Numbered from the stretch's first letter, positions 53,677-64,000 are shown. The stretch is 64,000 nucleotides of DNA from Streptococcus pseudopneumoniae (GCF_001074825.1 NZ_JUPG01000181.1:62001-126000), one strand, 5' to 3'. Notes: generated by a model not told the origin, from the sequence alone. Program-made: numbers and translations.

Positions 53677-54951
53677 TTATGATCTTAAATTTTCTAGGTA
53701 GCGCTGGGCTGTCTCTAGGTTAAAGGTTTTATCTGCGATGAGGCGCTCGACTAAGGGAGCAACCTCGAATTCACTAGCACCTGCTAGGAGAGCCAAGGAT
53801 TTGGCCTGCAATTTCATGTGACCTTGCTGAATTCCTGTACTCACCAAGGCTTTGAGGGCCGCAAAGTTTTGGGCGAGACCGATAGACACGATAATCTGAG
53901 CTAATTCTTTAGCAGAAGGATTTCCTAGTAATTCATGACTGAGGGCTACACGAGGGTTGAGGCCGATAGAGCCGCCTTTGGTCGCTACAGGCATAGGCAG
54001 GGTCACCTCACCGACCAATTCTTCTCTTTCAAGGTCCAGTGTCCATTGACTAAGACCTTGATAGTGTCCTTCTCTACTAGCAAAGGCATGGGCTCCTGCC
54101 TCAATAGCACGCCAGTCATTACCAGTTGCAATCAAAACGGCATCAATACCATTAAAAATCCCTTTATTGTGGGTAGCAGCTCGATAAGGATCAGCCTGCG
54201 CAAATTGGCTAGCTAAAGCCATTTTCTCCGCAATTTCTCGTCCTTGATCCTTTTGGCGACTCAAGTATCGAAAAGCGATGCGACAGCTTGCTGTCACCAG
54301 AGAATCGGTCGCATAGTTTGACAGAATCCCCATGAGACTCTGTCCCTGACTGAGTTCTTCTAAGACTGGTTTCAAGGCTTCCAGCATGGTATTGAGCATA
54401 TTGGCACCCATGGCTTCCTGGGTATCAACATGAAGATAGACGACTAGAAAGTCTGTTTCGCCTTTGATCTGTTCTACATGCAAATCACGCGCCCCGCCTC
54501 CACGTTTAACGATAGAAGGATAGGCTTGATTGGCAAGTTCCAAGAGCTCCGCTTTCTTGCTGACAATCTTCTCTTGCGCTTGTTCAGGATTAGCAACTTG
54601 ATAAAGGGCTACCTGACCGATCATCTGGCGCTCATGTACTTGAGCAGTAAAGCCACCTGACCGCTTGATGATTTTACTAGCATAGCTGGCCGCAGCAACC
54701 ACTGACGGCTCTTCCGTCACATAGGGAACTGTGTATTCCTGACCATTGACAAGGACCTCTGGAACCAGCGAATAAGGCAGAGAAAAAGTTCCCACCACAT
54801 TCTCACTCAGCTGGTCTGCGACAGTCACACTAATCTGTTCATCCTGCTCCAGACTGGTTTGTTTTTCAGGACTAAGGAGCGCCTGAGCTTTTAACAGCTC
54901 AAGGCGCTCATGGTATGATTTTTTAGAAAATCCATTCCAACTTATCTTCAT
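53677..54951 (-). CDS. mvaA: HMG-CoA reductase (class II)
   Basis: A 424-residue enzyme reducing HMG-CoA to mevalonate for isoprenoid and undecaprenyl-phosphate synthesis. Visible are EEPSVVAAASYAAK-like EEPSVVAAASYASK near 80-93 (catalytic Glu), the AATHNKGIFNGIDAV motif near 258-271 with catalytic Lys, GGGARDLHVE near 150, and the C-terminal HMKLQAK near 376 with the catalytic His. Its ATG shares one base with the TAA of mvaS (TAATG), so translation is coupled. Confidence 0.95.
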   Translation of the reverse strand: MKISWNGFSKKSYHERLELLKAQALLSPEKQTSLEQDEQISVTVADQLSENVVGTFSLPYSLVPEVLVNGQEYTVPYVTEEPSVVAAASYASKIIKRSGGFTAQVHERQMIGQVALYQVANPEQAQEKIVSKKAELLELANQAYPSIVKRGGGARDLHVEQIKGETDFLVVYLHVDTQEAMGANMLNTMLEALKPVLEELSQGQSLMGILSNYATDSLVTASCRIAFRYLSRQKDQGREIAEKMALASQFAQADPYRAATHNKGIFNGIDAVLIATGNDWRAIEAGAHAFASREGHYQGLSQWTLDLEREELVGEVTLPMPVATKGGSIGLNPRVALSHELLGNPSAKELAQIIVSIGLAQNFAALKALVSTGIQQGHMKLQAKSLALLAGASEFEVAPLVERLIADKTFNLETAQRYLENLRS

Positions 54952-56123
54952 TATTTTTCAACCTTGCTATAACGACGTTGGTGGTCCACAATTTCAACCA
55001 AGGCAAAATCTTGATTTTCATAGCCAGCAAACTGGGCTGAACCAGATTCATCCAACTGCACCTCTTCGAAGAAGACTTTTTCATAGTCAGCAACAGACAG
55101 GGCAGTTCGTTGGTTGAGCTTATTCAAACGATCTTTATCCAGATAAGCTTCATAACCTTCAACCAATTCACCACTAAAGAACTCAGCTACGGCCCCACTT
55201 CCGTAACTATAAAGGGCAATTTTATCCCCAGCCTTCAAGCTATCTGTATTTTCCAAGAGAGACAAAAGTCCAAGGAAGAGGGAACCTGTGTAGATATTCC
55301 CCACCTTTTGACTGTAAAGAATAGACTGGTCAAAATGCTTTTGCAAGAGGTCTTTTTTCTCTTGGGGCAGGCTCTTATCCATGATTTTTTTCAAGCCTTT
55401 TAGCGCTAATTTAGGATAAGGCAAATGGAAGCAAACAGCTGCAAAATCATCCAAAGTAAGCTGGTAGCGTTTTTGGTATTCAAGCCAAGTCGTTTTCAAA
55501 CTATCCAAATATTGTTGGGTAGAATAGACACCATTTACATAAGGAGTTGTCGAGTAATTTGGACGCCAGAAATCCATGATGTCACGAGTCTGAGCCACAT
55601 TGTCATTATTAAAGGCCATAATGCGTGGATTTTGTGTAATCAACATAGCTACACTTCCAGCACCTTGAGTTGGTTCTCCTGGAGTTTCAATACCATATTT
55701 GGCAATATCACTGGCAATGACCAAGACCTTGGACTCTGGAGAATTTTCCACATGCAATTTGGCATAATGAAGGGCCGCTGTCGCTCCGTAGCAGGCTTCT
55801 TTAATCTCGAAACTACGAGCAAAGGGCTGGATGCCCAGCAAACCATGCACAAAGACGGCTGCAGCCTTACTCTGATCAATTCCTGACTCGGTAGCCACAA
55901 TGACCATATCAATTTCTGCTCTTTCTTGCTCAGTTAAAATAGAGTCACTAGCGCTGGCCGCCAAGGTCACGATATCCTCAGTTAAAGGCGCAATACTTAA
56001 TTCCTTGAGTAAGAGTCCTTTGCTTAATTTTTCAGGGTCAATTCCCCTCGCCTCTGCTAAGTCTTGTAATTTCAAGACATATTGACTGGTCGCAAAACCA
56101 ATCTTATCAATACCGATTGTCAT
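54951..56123 (-). CDS. mvaS: HMG-CoA synthase
   Basis: A 390-residue thiolase-fold enzyme condensing acetyl-CoA with acetoacetyl-CoA. I choose ATG at 56123 (MTIGIDKIGF), with AGAGGTAAAT upstream; eight more codons upstream are open. The catalytic base is E79 (VATESGID), the nucleophile is C111 (KEACYGATAAL), and the third residue is the His in CFHLPYP near 233. It precedes mvaA in a two-gene operon. Confidence 0.95.
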   Translation of the reverse strand: MTIGIDKIGFATSQYVLKLQDLAEARGIDPEKLSKGLLLKELSIAPLTEDIVTLAASASDSILTEQERAEIDMVIVATESGIDQSKAAAVFVHGLLGIQPFARSFEIKEACYGATAALHYAKLHVENSPESKVLVIASDIAKYGIETPGEPTQGAGSVAMLITQNPRIMAFNNDNVAQTRDIMDFWRPNYSTTPYVNGVYSTQQYLDSLKTTWLEYQKRYQLTLDDFAAVCFHLPYPKLALKGLKKIMDKSLPQEKKDLLQKHFDQSILYSQKVGNIYTGSLFLGLLSLLENTDSLKAGDKIALYSYGSGAVAEFFSGELVEGYEAYLDKDRLNKLNQRTALSVADYEKVFFEEVQLDESGSAQFAGYENQDFALVEIVDHQRRYSKVEK

Positions 56124-56200
56124 ATTTACCTCTGTTTTATCATTCATGTAAAAAATCGTTCTATACTATTTTATCACAAATAGCAGTAAAAGAGAGAAAA

Positions 56201-56227
56201 AAGACTTGATTCACCAAATCAAGTCTC
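56201..56227 (-). terminator. Terminator of the ThrE-type exporter genes
   Basis: On the minus strand AGACTTGATT, loop TGGTGA, ATCAAGTCT and TTTTTTC, just past the stop of the second subunit. Confidence 0.9.
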
Positions 56228-56235
56228 ATGTTAGT

Positions 56236-56685
56236 CTAACGATTTTGCTGTTTTTGTAAGTGAGAATACAGTCTGAGAATCACTGTTCCGCTAGCCATTC
56301 CAATGGAAATAACCAAAGCCAACATGACAACCAAGGTTGCACTTGCCAGTGCTTTATTATAGTCCCCTGTCACAAAAAAGGCAGTTGTTCGGTAGGAGAG
56401 ATAACCTGGAACCAGAGGTGCCAAGATGGCTAAGATAAAGACCACAGCAGGTGTCTTATAAAGAATACTTAAAATCTGGCTGACACAAGAACCGATAATG
56501 GCTGCAATAAAGGTGGCTACAATGACATTGGTCGGTTCCTTGAGCAAAAGATAGATTAGCCAGACAACCATGCCCAAAATCCCTCCTGGTAAGAGCATAG
56601 ATCGTTGCACATTGAGTACGATTAAAAAAGTGATAATAGCAAGAAGACTTGCCACTGCTTGTAATAAAAAGGTTGTTAGTGTCAT
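56236..56685 (-). CDS. ThrE/YjjB-type exporter subunit (DUF3815)
   Basis: A 149-residue protein with about four or five membrane helices covering the whole length (for example LLAIITFLIVLNV, GGILGMVVWLIYLLL and ILAPLVPGYLSYRTT). The PG-Y-x-x-T block near 95 is typical of DUF3815. With the YjjP-type partner it forms a threonine/serine or organic-acid exporter. The two genes are separated by one base. Confidence 0.88.
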   Translation of the reverse strand: MTLTTFLLQAVASLLAIITFLIVLNVQRSMLLPGGILGMVVWLIYLLLKEPTNVIVATFIAAIIGSCVSQILSILYKTPAVVFILAILAPLVPGYLSYRTTAFFVTGDYNKALASATLVVMLALVISIGMASGTVILRLYSHLQKQQNR

Positions 56686-56686
56686 A

Positions 56687-57445
56687 TTAGTTCATCAATA
56701 CCAAGGCGACAGAAGTTCCTGCCCCTAAAGCAAGGGTAATGAGCAGGGATTCAAACATCTTGCTCATACCAGAGTTTATGTGGTTAGTCATAATATCGCG
56801 GACCGCATTGGTCAAGGCAATCCCTGGTACAAAAGGCATGACCGCACCAGCTATAATCAAATCTGCCGTTGAAGGAAAACCTGTGTAGCGAGCCCAAAAT
56901 TGGGCAATCATCCCAAAGACAAAGGCTCCAGCAAAGGCTGTCACAAAGGGAATTCGGATAAACTTCTCCACGTAGAGGGAAAAGGCAAAACCAAATAAGG
57001 TAGCCACTCCTGCCCCAAGTGCGTCATAGATATTTCCGCTAAACATAACCGAAAAGAAAGGAGCGCTAAAGGTCGCAGCCAAAGTCACCTGCAACTTGGT
57101 ATAGGGAAGGGGTTGAACTTGCAAGGTAGTCAATTGCTGGAAGGCTGTCTCTAAATCAATCTGCCCCTCAACCAGCTGACGAGAAATTTGGTTCACATCA
57201 CAAACTTTTTCAATGTTATAAGAAGAGGAGGTCACGCGCTTCATGCGTGAAATATTGGTATTTTCAATCGAGAAAAAGATAGCAGCAGGCATGGCAAGAA
57301 CATTACAATCCACAATCCCCTGCGAATGCGCAATACGAATCATAGTATCTTCTACACGATGAATCTCTGAGCCACTTTTGAGGAGAATGGTTCCTGCTAG
57401 CATAATCACATCAATGACGGCATTTAATTCTCTTGATTCTTCCAT
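56687..57445 (-). CDS. ThrE/YjjP-type exporter subunit (DUF1212)
   Basis: A 252-residue protein. A hydrophilic N-terminal part has GSEIHRVEDTMIRIA near 25-39, the conserved cytoplasmic motif of DUF1212, followed by five to six helices, with PFVPGIALTNAVRDI near 205. It forms the partner of the YjjB-type protein. GGAGG lies seven bases before the start. Substrate not provable from sequence. Confidence 0.9.
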   Translation of the reverse strand: MEESRELNAVIDVIMLAGTILLKSGSEIHRVEDTMIRIAHSQGIVDCNVLAMPAAIFFSIENTNISRMKRVTSSSYNIEKVCDVNQISRQLVEGQIDLETAFQQLTTLQVQPLPYTKLQVTLAATFSAPFFSVMFSGNIYDALGAGVATLFGFAFSLYVEKFIRIPFVTAFAGAFVFGMIAQFWARYTGFPSTADLIIAGAVMPFVPGIALTNAVRDIMTNHINSGMSKMFESLLITLALGAGTSVALVLMN

Positions 57446-57493
57446 GCTTACCTCCTTTTATCAACTCCCTCTATTCTATCACAAATCTGGAGT

Positions 57494-57530
57494 CAAAAAA
57501 AATCTTTGCCATGAACTCATGACAAAGATT
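57494..57530 (-). terminator. Terminator of stkP
   Basis: On the minus strand AATCTTTGTCATGA, GT, TCATGGCAAAGATT and TTTTTTTT, directly behind stkP. Confidence 0.9.
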
Positions 57531-57533
57531 CGT

Positions 57534-59432
57534 TTAATCACGTGAATTTTCGTGGTTGCCTTCACTACTTGACTGAGTAGTAGGTGCATTCCCTCGTTGA
57601 TTTCCTTGTTGGTTCCCCTGACTTGGTGTTGTAGTAGAACCTTGGTTTCCACGTTGGACTGGTGCTGATGATGACGTTGACGGCGGTGTTTTTGGCTTGT
57701 AAATTGAAATCTTGACACGCGTCTTCGTCAAATCAACCTTTTCACCTGCTTTTGGACTCTGTTCAACGACTGTACCTTCAGCAGTTCCAGCGGGAGCTGT
57801 CGACACTTCTACAACTTCAATATTGGCTTCTTTAATACCGACAATTTGAACGAGATTATTTTTAGTAAATTCAAGACTAGATCCCGTATAACTTGGCATA
57901 GCAACGCTGGTTACTTTCTTAGCAACGGTTAAGGTAATCGTTGATGCCTTGCTCAAATCATAGGTTGTTCCAGCAGCTGGGCTCTGTCTGAGGACAGTTC
58001 CTGCTTCGCTCTCACTTGATTCTTCTTCCTCGATCTTGATGAGATTTTCAGGAACCTTCTTCTGCTTGAGTTCTGCGATAACATCTGTTGATTTACGACC
58101 GATATAATTGCTCAATTGGAAAGATTGCTTGCCTGATGAGACAACCAAATTGATTTTCGTTCCTTCTTTTCGACCAGTTCCAGCGCCAGGATCTGTACGG
58201 ATAATCCGCCCTTCTTCCACCTTTTCACTAGTCTCTGTCTTCTCCTCACCAATCTCAAAATTGGCTTTCTTGAGGGTTTCCTTGGCCTCCGCAACTGTCT
58301 GACCTGCCACATCTGGAATGGCAATGGTTGCAGGAGTTCTAGACAAAATCCAAATAAGAGAAGCTGCTACCAATACAATGCTGGCCAACAAAATCATATA
58401 TCGAACTCTAAATTTCCGTTTCTTAACAGGCTTGGCTGCGTAATTGTCTTCGGAAACCTGCTGACTCGGCTTAGCAGTCTGTGGCTTCGGACTTTGTGTT
58501 TGCACCTTAGGAATTGAGGTCAAGGTGCTCTGAGATACTTTTGGTAGAGTCTTGGTGTCCGCCTTAGTCGCATCGTCAAAGACCAGCTTTGGTTCATTAC
58601 GACGATTATAAGACAAACTACTAGACAAGTCCACATACATTTCAGCGACTGATTTGTAACGATCTGTCAATTTCTTAGCAGTTGCCTTGATAACAACATT
58701 TTCCAAAGCTTGAGGCACAGATGGATTTTCAGCTATAACCGATGGCAGTGGTTTCTGGAAATGCTGAAGGGCGATAGTTACCGCACTATCCCCGTCATAA
58801 GGGATATGGCCTGTCAGCATCTCATAGAAGATAATCCCCATGGCATAGATATCACTTTGTACAGTCGCCTTAGAACCACGCGCCTGCTCTGGTGACAAGT
58901 AATGAACTGAACCCAGCATCGAGTTAGTCTGAGTTAGACTCGTCTCAGCAAAGGCTACTGCAATCCCAAAGTCTGTTACTTTGGCAGTCCCATCTGGTGT
59001 CAAGAGGATATTTTGAGGTTTCAAGTCCCTATGAACAATTCCTCTGGTATGGGCCAAACGCATGGCTAGGAGGATTTGTCCCATAATGCGGACGGCTTCT
59101 TCATTAGAGAGAGGATAGTGTTCCTTGATATAGCGTTTGAGGTCTAGCCCAGCAACATACTCCATTGCAAGATACTGTTGACCGTCTTCCTCACCAATAT
59201 CTGTTATCCGAACGATATGAGGATGGTCTAGATCTGCCATAGCTCTCGCTTCACGCTGAAAACGAGCTACAGCTATCGGGTCCGTCTGGTAGTTGGTCCT
59301 CAGGACCTTCACTGCCACTTCTTCTCCGTCTAGAATTAAATCCTTGGCCAAATAGACATCTGCCATGCCTCCTCGGCCAATCTGTTTCACAATCCGATAG
59401 CGTCCGGCAAAAATCTTGCCGATTTGGATCAT
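57534..59432 (-). CDS. stkP: StkP, PASTA-domain serine/threonine kinase
   Basis: A 632-residue membrane kinase coordinating cell division and wall synthesis. Kinase domain at about 1-275: Gly loop [10 protein letters not shown] (18-27), Lys42, HRDLKPQN near 134-141, DFG near 154. A juxtamembrane region leads to a TM helix at about 345-363. Outside are three PASTA repeats (about 370-437, 438-507 and 508-580). Then comes a tail of about 50 residues rich in Q, G, N, S and T ([20 protein letters not shown]). As I recall, pneumococcal StkP has four PASTA repeats and no such tail. Overlaps phpP by four bases (ATGA). Confidence 0.95.
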   Translation of the reverse strand: MIQIGKIFAGRYRIVKQIGRGGMADVYLAKDLILDGEEVAVKVLRTNYQTDPIAVARFQREARAMADLDHPHIVRITDIGEEDGQQYLAMEYVAGLDLKRYIKEHYPLSNEEAVRIMGQILLAMRLAHTRGIVHRDLKPQNILLTPDGTAKVTDFGIAVAFAETSLTQTNSMLGSVHYLSPEQARGSKATVQSDIYAMGIIFYEMLTGHIPYDGDSAVTIALQHFQKPLPSVIAENPSVPQALENVVIKATAKKLTDRYKSVAEMYVDLSSSLSYNRRNEPKLVFDDATKADTKTLPKVSQSTLTSIPKVQTQSPKPQTAKPSQQVSEDNYAAKPVKKRKFRVRYMILLASIVLVAASLIWILSRTPATIAIPDVAGQTVAEAKETLKKANFEIGEEKTETSEKVEEGRIIRTDPGAGTGRKEGTKINLVVSSGKQSFQLSNYIGRKSTDVIAELKQKKVPENLIKIEEEESSESEAGTVLRQSPAAGTTYDLSKASTITLTVAKKVTSVAMPSYTGSSLEFTKNNLVQIVGIKEANIEVVEVSTAPAGTAEGTVVEQSPKAGEKVDLTKTRVKISIYKPKTPPSTSSSAPVQRGNQGSTTTPSQGNQQGNQRGNAPTTQSSSEGNHENSRD

Positions 59433-60169
59433 TCTGCTTCCTCCTCGTTCATAGAAACAAGGGCAACCGTAATGTTGTCTAAACCTCCTGCATTGTTAGC
59501 AAAACGCACAAGCGTCGCTGTTTTATCTGCCAAAGGAATATCACTGGTCACAATATCACAAATCTCACTACCTGAAATCATGTTGGTCAAACCATCACTA
59601 TTGAGCAAGAGATAGTCTCCTGGCTCAAGGGTAATGATTCCAAAATCGGGTTGAACTTCATCTTTTTGACCGATAGACTGGGTAATGATATTTTTCTGTG
59701 GATGGCTAGCTGCTTCTTCTGGTGTCAATTGACCTGCCTTGAGTAATTCATTGACCAAGGAATGATCGCTCGTTAATTGGTGGTATTCTTCCCCACGAAT
59801 CAAACCGATACGAGAATCCCCAATGTGGGCATAGATAGCCTGATTGCCAATAATAGCAACAGCTTCTAGAGTTGTTCCCATTCCTTTATAGGCATCATCT
59901 TGTCCAAGTTGATGAATCTTTTGATTTTCAATTTCTAGGTAATGGGCGAACCATTCACGCACTTCATTGACTGTATCGATCTGGGTATCGACCCAAGCTA
60001 TACCTAGGTCTGTTACCGCCATTTCACTAGCGATATTCCCTGCGCGATGACCTCCCATTCCATCAGCTAAAATAATCATGGTACGTCCAGCTCTATTGAC
60101 ATAGTGGTTGACATAGTCTTGGTTATTTGTTCGTTTCTGACCAACATCTGTTAATAATGAAATTTCCAT
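59429..60169 (-). CDS. phpP: PhpP, PP2C-type protein phosphatase
   Basis: A 246-residue PPM phosphatase reversing StkP phosphorylation. Metal-binding acidic motifs: [11 protein letters not shown] near 8-18, [11 protein letters not shown] near 35-45, HIGDSRIG near 117, SDGLTNM near 191 and [12 protein letters not shown] near 226. Cytoplasmic. It is coupled to stkP and follows rsmB by 14 bases. Confidence 0.95.
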   Translation of the reverse strand: MEISLLTDVGQKRTNNQDYVNHYVNRAGRTMIILADGMGGHRAGNIASEMAVTDLGIAWVDTQIDTVNEVREWFAHYLEIENQKIHQLGQDDAYKGMGTTLEAVAIIGNQAIYAHIGDSRIGLIRGEEYHQLTSDHSLVNELLKAGQLTPEEAASHPQKNIITQSIGQKDEVQPDFGIITLEPGDYLLLNSDGLTNMISGSEICDIVTSDIPLADKTATLVRFANNAGGLDNITVALVSMNEEEAE

Positions 60170-60183
60170 GTGTCAGTTCCTTC

Positions 60184-61497
60184 CTAATCTGATATCTTGC
60201 GAAATCGACTGATGAAGAATCCATCACTTCCATACAATTCAGGTGTAATGAGGATACAGCCGTCTTTCATGATATCCTTACATTCATGTTCTAGTTTTAC
60301 CTGCTCGAACTCGGGATGACTTTCTAAAAACGCCTCAACGACTTGAAAATTCTCCTCTGAGACAATAGTACAGGTACTATAAGTTATTATACCACCTTTG
60401 CGTAGTGTTTGACAAACACTACCTAATATTTCTAGCTGAATTTCCTGTAAGGACGCGAAATCTGCCGTTTCTTTATTGTATTTGATATCTGGTTTGCGAC
60501 GCAAAAGACCGATTCCTGAACAAGGAGCATCTACTAAAATCTTGTCAAAGGAATTCTGACCAAAAAGCTCATGCACCTTTCTGGCATCCAATTTTTGAGT
60601 TTGAACCCGTTCTGCAACGCCTAGACGTTGGGCATTTTCTTGGATTAAGTCCAACTTGTGGTCATACAAGTCCAGAGCAGTAACCTGGCCTGTCGTGAGA
60701 TAAGAAGCAATATGGGCTGTTTTCCCACCCGGAGCCGCACAAGCATCTAGAACCTGCTCATCACCTTGTAGATCAAGAGTTGGCGCAACCAATTGACTGG
60801 ACTCGTCTTGAATAGTTATAGCACCTTCTGCAAACAAATCATGGCCTGCAAAGTGCCCTTGCTCCTTGACCAGACCAGAAACAGACAAAGGTGAATCACT
60901 AGCCTCTAACAAGGTTTTGATTTCTTCTTTTCGACCTAGGTCTGTTACACGAATACTGGCCTTGTTGCGCACCAAAAGGCTTTCAAAGATGGCTTGTGCT
61001 CGCTCTTCACCGTATTCTTCCTTGAGTTTGGAAACTAACCAAACTGGGAGAGAATAAGCAATGGAATCACGCTTGTTTTTTCGTTTGATGCTGGCAATAT
61101 CTGGCCATCCTTCACGCAGGATACGGCGCAAGACAGCATTGACCAATTTTTCACTGCCTTTTTTACGGAATTTGGCTAATTCCACCGCTTCATTGACCAC
61201 AGCATGGTCTGGAATTTTGTCCAAATAGCGGAGTTGGTAGGCACTCATAAGAAGCAGAACATAGAGCCAGCTGTCTAACTGGTCTCTGTCTTCGATAAAG
61301 TGAGATAGGTACCATTCCAGAGTCAGTTTGCGAGCTACTGTTCCATAGACCAGCTCTGTTACCAAGCCCTTGTCTGCTACTGAAAGCTGGCTTCCCTTGA
61401 GATGCTTATTTAAGGCAATATTTGAGTATGCTTGATTGATAAAGATATCCTCTAATACTGCTAGGGCTAAACTTCTAGCCGTTTCTACTTTAGTCAC
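60184..61497 (-). CDS. rsmB: 16S rRNA m5C967 methyltransferase RsmB (Sun)
   Basis: A protein of about 437 residues. An N-terminal NusB-like RNA-binding domain (about 1-135) precedes the SAM methyltransferase: [13 protein letters not shown] near 252, [12 protein letters not shown] near 272, [15 protein letters not shown] near 321 (proton/base Cys) and YSTCTI near 375 (catalytic Cys). I prefer GTG at 61497 ([10 protein letters not shown]); a TTG at 61500 is three bases upstream. It overlaps fmt by about eight bases, with AGGAGAACG as ribosome site. Confidence 0.94.
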   Translation of the reverse strand: MTKVETARSLALAVLEDIFINQAYSNIALNKHLKGSQLSVADKGLVTELVYGTVARKLTLEWYLSHFIEDRDQLDSWLYVLLLMSAYQLRYLDKIPDHAVVNEAVELAKFRKKGSEKLVNAVLRRILREGWPDIASIKRKNKRDSIAYSLPVWLVSKLKEEYGEERAQAIFESLLVRNKASIRVTDLGRKEEIKTLLEASDSPLSVSGLVKEQGHFAGHDLFAEGAITIQDESSQLVAPTLDLQGDEQVLDACAAPGGKTAHIASYLTTGQVTALDLYDHKLDLIQENAQRLGVAERVQTQKLDARKVHELFGQNSFDKILVDAPCSGIGLLRRKPDIKYNKETADFASLQEIQLEILGSVCQTLRKGGIITYSTCTIVSEENFQVVEAFLESHPEFEQVKLEHECKDIMKDGCILITPELYGSDGFFISRFRKISD

Positions 61498-62425
61498 CAA
61501 ATCGTTCTCCTACAGTCAATGTACGTCCAACTCCGTTAAGGAAGGAAGCAATATCCATCTTAGGTTTGCCTGCTGGCTGCACTTGTCTGAGAGACAAAGC
61601 TCCTTCTGCCGTTGCGACAATCAATTCTTTCTTGCCGATAGAGAGGATTTCACCTGGATTTCCCTGACCTTCTACTGGTAGGGCTTCATAAATCTTAAAG
61701 CGGTCTCCCTTGAGGAAAGTATGGGCCACAGGCCAGGGGTTCATGCCACGGATTTGGTTGAAGAGTTGACGATTAGTTTTGTTCCAATCCAGTTTTTCTT
61801 CCTCTGGCTTAATATTTGGCGAGAAGGTAACCTGACTTGGATCTTGCGGTTCAGGTTTGATTTCCCCAGCAATATAGGCAGGCAAAGTGTCCAAAAGCAA
61901 GTCACGACCAACAAGAGCTAATTTCTCAAATAAGATACCGACATTATCCTCATCTGTGATAGGAATGCTGCGACGGGAAATCATATCTCCTGCATCCATT
62001 TCCTTGACCATTTCCATAATGGTCACACCAGCTTCCTCATCCCCTTGAATCAAGGCATAATGGATTGGCGCTCCACCACGATGTTTAGGAAGAAGAGAAG
62101 CATGAACATTGACCGCAAAGTCCATGCTATCAAGGAGTTTACTTGGAAGAAATTGCCCAAATGCAGCAGTCACAATTCCATCTGCTCCTAGCTGCATAAT
62201 AGTTTCCATCTCTGGACTTCCAGATAGTTTTTCAGGTTGGTAGATAGGAAGTCCTGCCTCTTTGGCAGCTTGTTTAACTGGGGTTTCTTGGATAACTTTT
62301 TTACGCCCAACAGCACGGTCTGGCTGGGTCACAACGGCTAGAATCTCATAGCGGTCATCTGTCAAAAGCCCTTTTAAAACTGTTGCTGAAAAGTCGGGGG
62401 TCCCCATAAAGATTAATTTTGTCAT
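61490..62425 (-). CDS. fmt: Methionyl-tRNA formyltransferase
   Basis: A 311-residue enzyme formylating Met-tRNAi with 10-formyl-tetrahydrofolate. The catalytic block is [21 protein letters not shown] (N, H and nearby D in the formyltransferase fold), with [13 protein letters not shown] near 147. A C-terminal OB-fold follows. It lies 12 bases behind priA. GAAGGAGAAGAT precedes the ATG. Confidence 0.96.
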   Translation of the reverse strand: MTKLIFMGTPDFSATVLKGLLTDDRYEILAVVTQPDRAVGRKKVIQETPVKQAAKEAGLPIYQPEKLSGSPEMETIMQLGADGIVTAAFGQFLPSKLLDSMDFAVNVHASLLPKHRGGAPIHYALIQGDEEAGVTIMEMVKEMDAGDMISRRSIPITDEDNVGILFEKLALVGRDLLLDTLPAYIAGEIKPEPQDPSQVTFSPNIKPEEEKLDWNKTNRQLFNQIRGMNPWPVAHTFLKGDRFKIYEALPVEGQGNPGEILSIGKKELIVATAEGALSLRQVQPAGKPKMDIASFLNGVGRTLTVGERFGD

Positions 62426-62437
62426 ATCTTCTCCTTC

Positions 62438-64000
62438 TTATAAAAATTGCTGTGGCTCATGATCAATGCTGAGACGGAGCTCACTATTTTCCCGTTCTTG
62501 AGTCAAGGCCAGAACCTGATTTAGAGTCGGCCCCAGCTCATCTTCTAAACGGTATTTAATCAAAATCTGGTAATGATAGAGGTTGTGGGTACGAGCAATG
62601 GGTTTGGGCGTCGGCCCAAGGATGTTACTGGTATCTGACAAGCCTGACCGCAAAATGTTCATAACTTCATAGGCACGTTTAACAACCTCTTCTTCTTTCT
62701 TATGAGAAAGGGTAATTCCAATGGTGAAATAGTAAGGTGGATAACCAAGTTGTCGTCTGATTCCCATTTCATAAGCATAAAAGCCTTCGTAGTCCTGATC
62801 CTTGGCAAATCGAATAGCATAGTGCTGCGGATTATAGGACTGAATCAAGACCTGACCAGCTTTTTCTGCTCGACCTGCTCGACCTGCCACCTGAGTCAAG
62901 AGCTGGAAGGTTCTCTCAGAAGAACGGAAATCAGGTAAATTCAAGGCCGTATCCGCATTGAGCACTCCGACCAAAGTCACATTGGGAAAATCCAATCCCT
63001 TGGCAATCATCTGAGTACCTAGTAAAATATCCGCTTCTCCTCGCCCAAACTGGTCAAGCAAAGCTTGGTGACTGCCTTTCTTTCGAGTCGTATCCACATC
63101 CATCCGCAAAATGCGGGCCTGAGGAAAAAGCTCTGCCAGCTCGTCATAAGCCTTCTGAGTTCCCGTCCCGTAGTAGCGAATACTGCGACTCTTACAGTTA
63201 GGACAGGTCTGAGGAATGTCCTTTAAAAAACCACAATAATGGCAGTTCATGGTCTTGGTATCCATGTGCAAGGTCAGGGAAATATCACAGTTAGGACAAG
63301 TATCCACCGTCCCACACTCTCGACACATAACAAAGCTAGAATAACCACGGCGATTGAGCATGAGAACCACCTGCTCTTTTTTAGCCAGACGGTCTTGGAT
63401 AGCTTCTAGCAAAGGAGGAGTAAAGTTTGATGTCTCGTTTTGTCCAATATAGTCTCGAAAGTCAACCACTTGAACCTCAGGAATCCTAGCTAAAGGATTA
63501 GCTCGTTGGGTCAGACGCAAGTGTTGATAGACGCCCTTCCCAGCCCGAGCACGGCTCTCTAAGCTCGGCGTTGCAGACCCAAGCACCAGTGCCGCTTGAT
63601 TATACTGGGCCCGTAAAATAGCCACTTCTCTGGCATGGTAACGAGGATTGCTGTCCTGCTTATAAGTAGCTTCATGCTCCTCATCGATTATCATGACACC
63701 CAGATTTTTAAGAGGAGCAAAGATAGCGGATCTAGCACCAACCACAACTTGAGCGTCTCCACGCTCGACCTTGCGCCATTCATCATACTTTTCACCATTA
63801 GACAAGCCTGAGTGAAGAATGGCCACTTTCTCACCAAATCGAGCAATAAAACGCTCCGTCATCTGTGGAGTCAAGGAAATCTCAGGCACCAGCAAAATAG
63901 CTGTCTTTCCCTTGTCCAAGGCACCTTGGATAATCTGCAAGTAAACCTCTGTCTTCCCACTTCCTGTAATCCCTTGAAGGAGGAAGGGAGGCTGGTGACT
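62438..64000 (-). CDS. priA: PriA, primosomal helicase, N terminus outside window
   Basis: The frame is open to the window edge. At the edge it begins with GITGSGKTEVY, the Walker A of the SF2 helicase core, so the 3'-DNA-binding N-terminal domain lies beyond 64000. Visible: MIIDEEHEATYK (DEEH box), LGSATPSLE, a zinc-binding block with CRECGTVDTCPNC, CHYCG and CPNC, then the motif V/VI region (GTQMIAKGLDFPNV, QVAGRAGRAEK). PriA restarts stalled replication forks. It is at the head of the priA-fmt-rsmB-phpP-stkP run. Confidence 0.95.
   Translation of the reverse strand, partial: SHQPPFLLQGITGSGKTEVYLQIIQGALDKGKTAILLVPEISLTPQMTERFIARFGEKVAILHSGLSNGEKYDEWRKVERGDAQVVVGARSAIFAPLKNLGVMIIDEEHEATYKQDSNPRYHAREVAILRAQYNQAALVLGSATPSLESRARAGKGVYQHLRLTQRANPLARIPEVQVVDFRDYIGQNETSNFTPPLLEAIQDRLAKKEQVVLMLNRRGYSSFVMCRECGTVDTCPNCDISLTLHMDTKTMNCHYCGFLKDIPQTCPNCKSRSIRYYGTGTQKAYDELAELFPQARILRMDVDTTRKKGSHQALLDQFGRGEADILLGTQMIAKGLDFPNVTLVGVLNADTALNLPDFRSSERTFQLLTQVAGRAGRAEKAGQVLIQSYNPQHYAIRFAKDQDYEGFYAYEMGIRRQLGYPPYYFTIGITLSHKKEEEVVKRAYEVMNILRSGLSDTSNILGPTPKPIARTHNLYHYQILIKYRLEDELGPTLNQVLALTQERENSELRLSIDHEPQQFL

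Noticed and set aside
1-64000. CRISPR array, tRNA or rRNA genes
   Set aside because: No regularly spaced short repeats, no clover-leaf ends with GTTCGA-type loops and no rRNA-like stretches were noticed on either strand.

Overview
The window looks like chromosomal DNA of a mitis-group Streptococcus (S. mitis, S. oralis or S. pneumoniae type). The reasons are three BOX elements with the typical boxA and boxC ends, the murM-murN branching-peptide pair, the phpP-stkP pair, a mevalonate pair mvaS-mvaA, msmK, and a scrK-scrA/scrB-scrR sucrose locus. No tRNA, rRNA, CRISPR array, integrase or complete insertion sequence was seen.

Layout. 1-5800 holds the 3' end of an amino-acid binding protein gene, a metallophosphoesterase, a two-gene HNH nuclease plus AAA ATPase module (Septu-like) inserted beside a duplicated 5' end of the phosphoesterase gene, and uvrC. 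5800-14230 is core genome on the minus strand: a membrane-anchored matrixin-like protease, murM-murN, estA, RNase J2 and recJ. 14330-17315 is a plus-strand amino-acid ABC transporter operon, followed by a ferric-reductase-like oxidoreductase. 18745-31000 is a minus-strand run: metE and metF behind a MET-box, pnp behind a leader with a 137-bp tandem repeat, cysE, a tandem GNAT protein, a DHFR/RibD-like gene inserted next to a duplicated cysS start, cysS, mrnC, a PucR/CdaR-type regulator and msmK.

31200-46800 is an accessory, largely AT-rich defence region. It has a UV-damage-type glycosylase/DUF1722 pair, a higBA-like toxin-antitoxin pair whose antitoxin carries an ImmA/IrrE peptidase domain, and a type I restriction-modification locus that carries other genes. 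hsdM has lost an internal segment and hsdR has an in-frame stop, while hsdS is intact. Between the hsd genes lie two candidate systems. One is an AAA ATPase plus subtilisin pair that matches the IetAS layout and has its own strong promoter. The other is a HAD - KAP NTPase - PD-(D/E)XK cassette, which I cannot assign to a named system and regard as the best candidate for something undescribed.

46900-64000 returns to core genome: a TVP38-like membrane protein, the sucrose regulon (scrK and scrA on minus, scrB-scrR on plus, with BOX elements directly abutting the stop codons of scrA and scrR), mvaS-mvaA, a ThrE-type two-subunit exporter, and the cluster priA(partial)-fmt-rsmB-phpP-stkP. StkP here has three PASTA repeats and a long Q/N/G/S-rich tail. 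All statements about family membership rest on motif reading and memory of families, not on searches.
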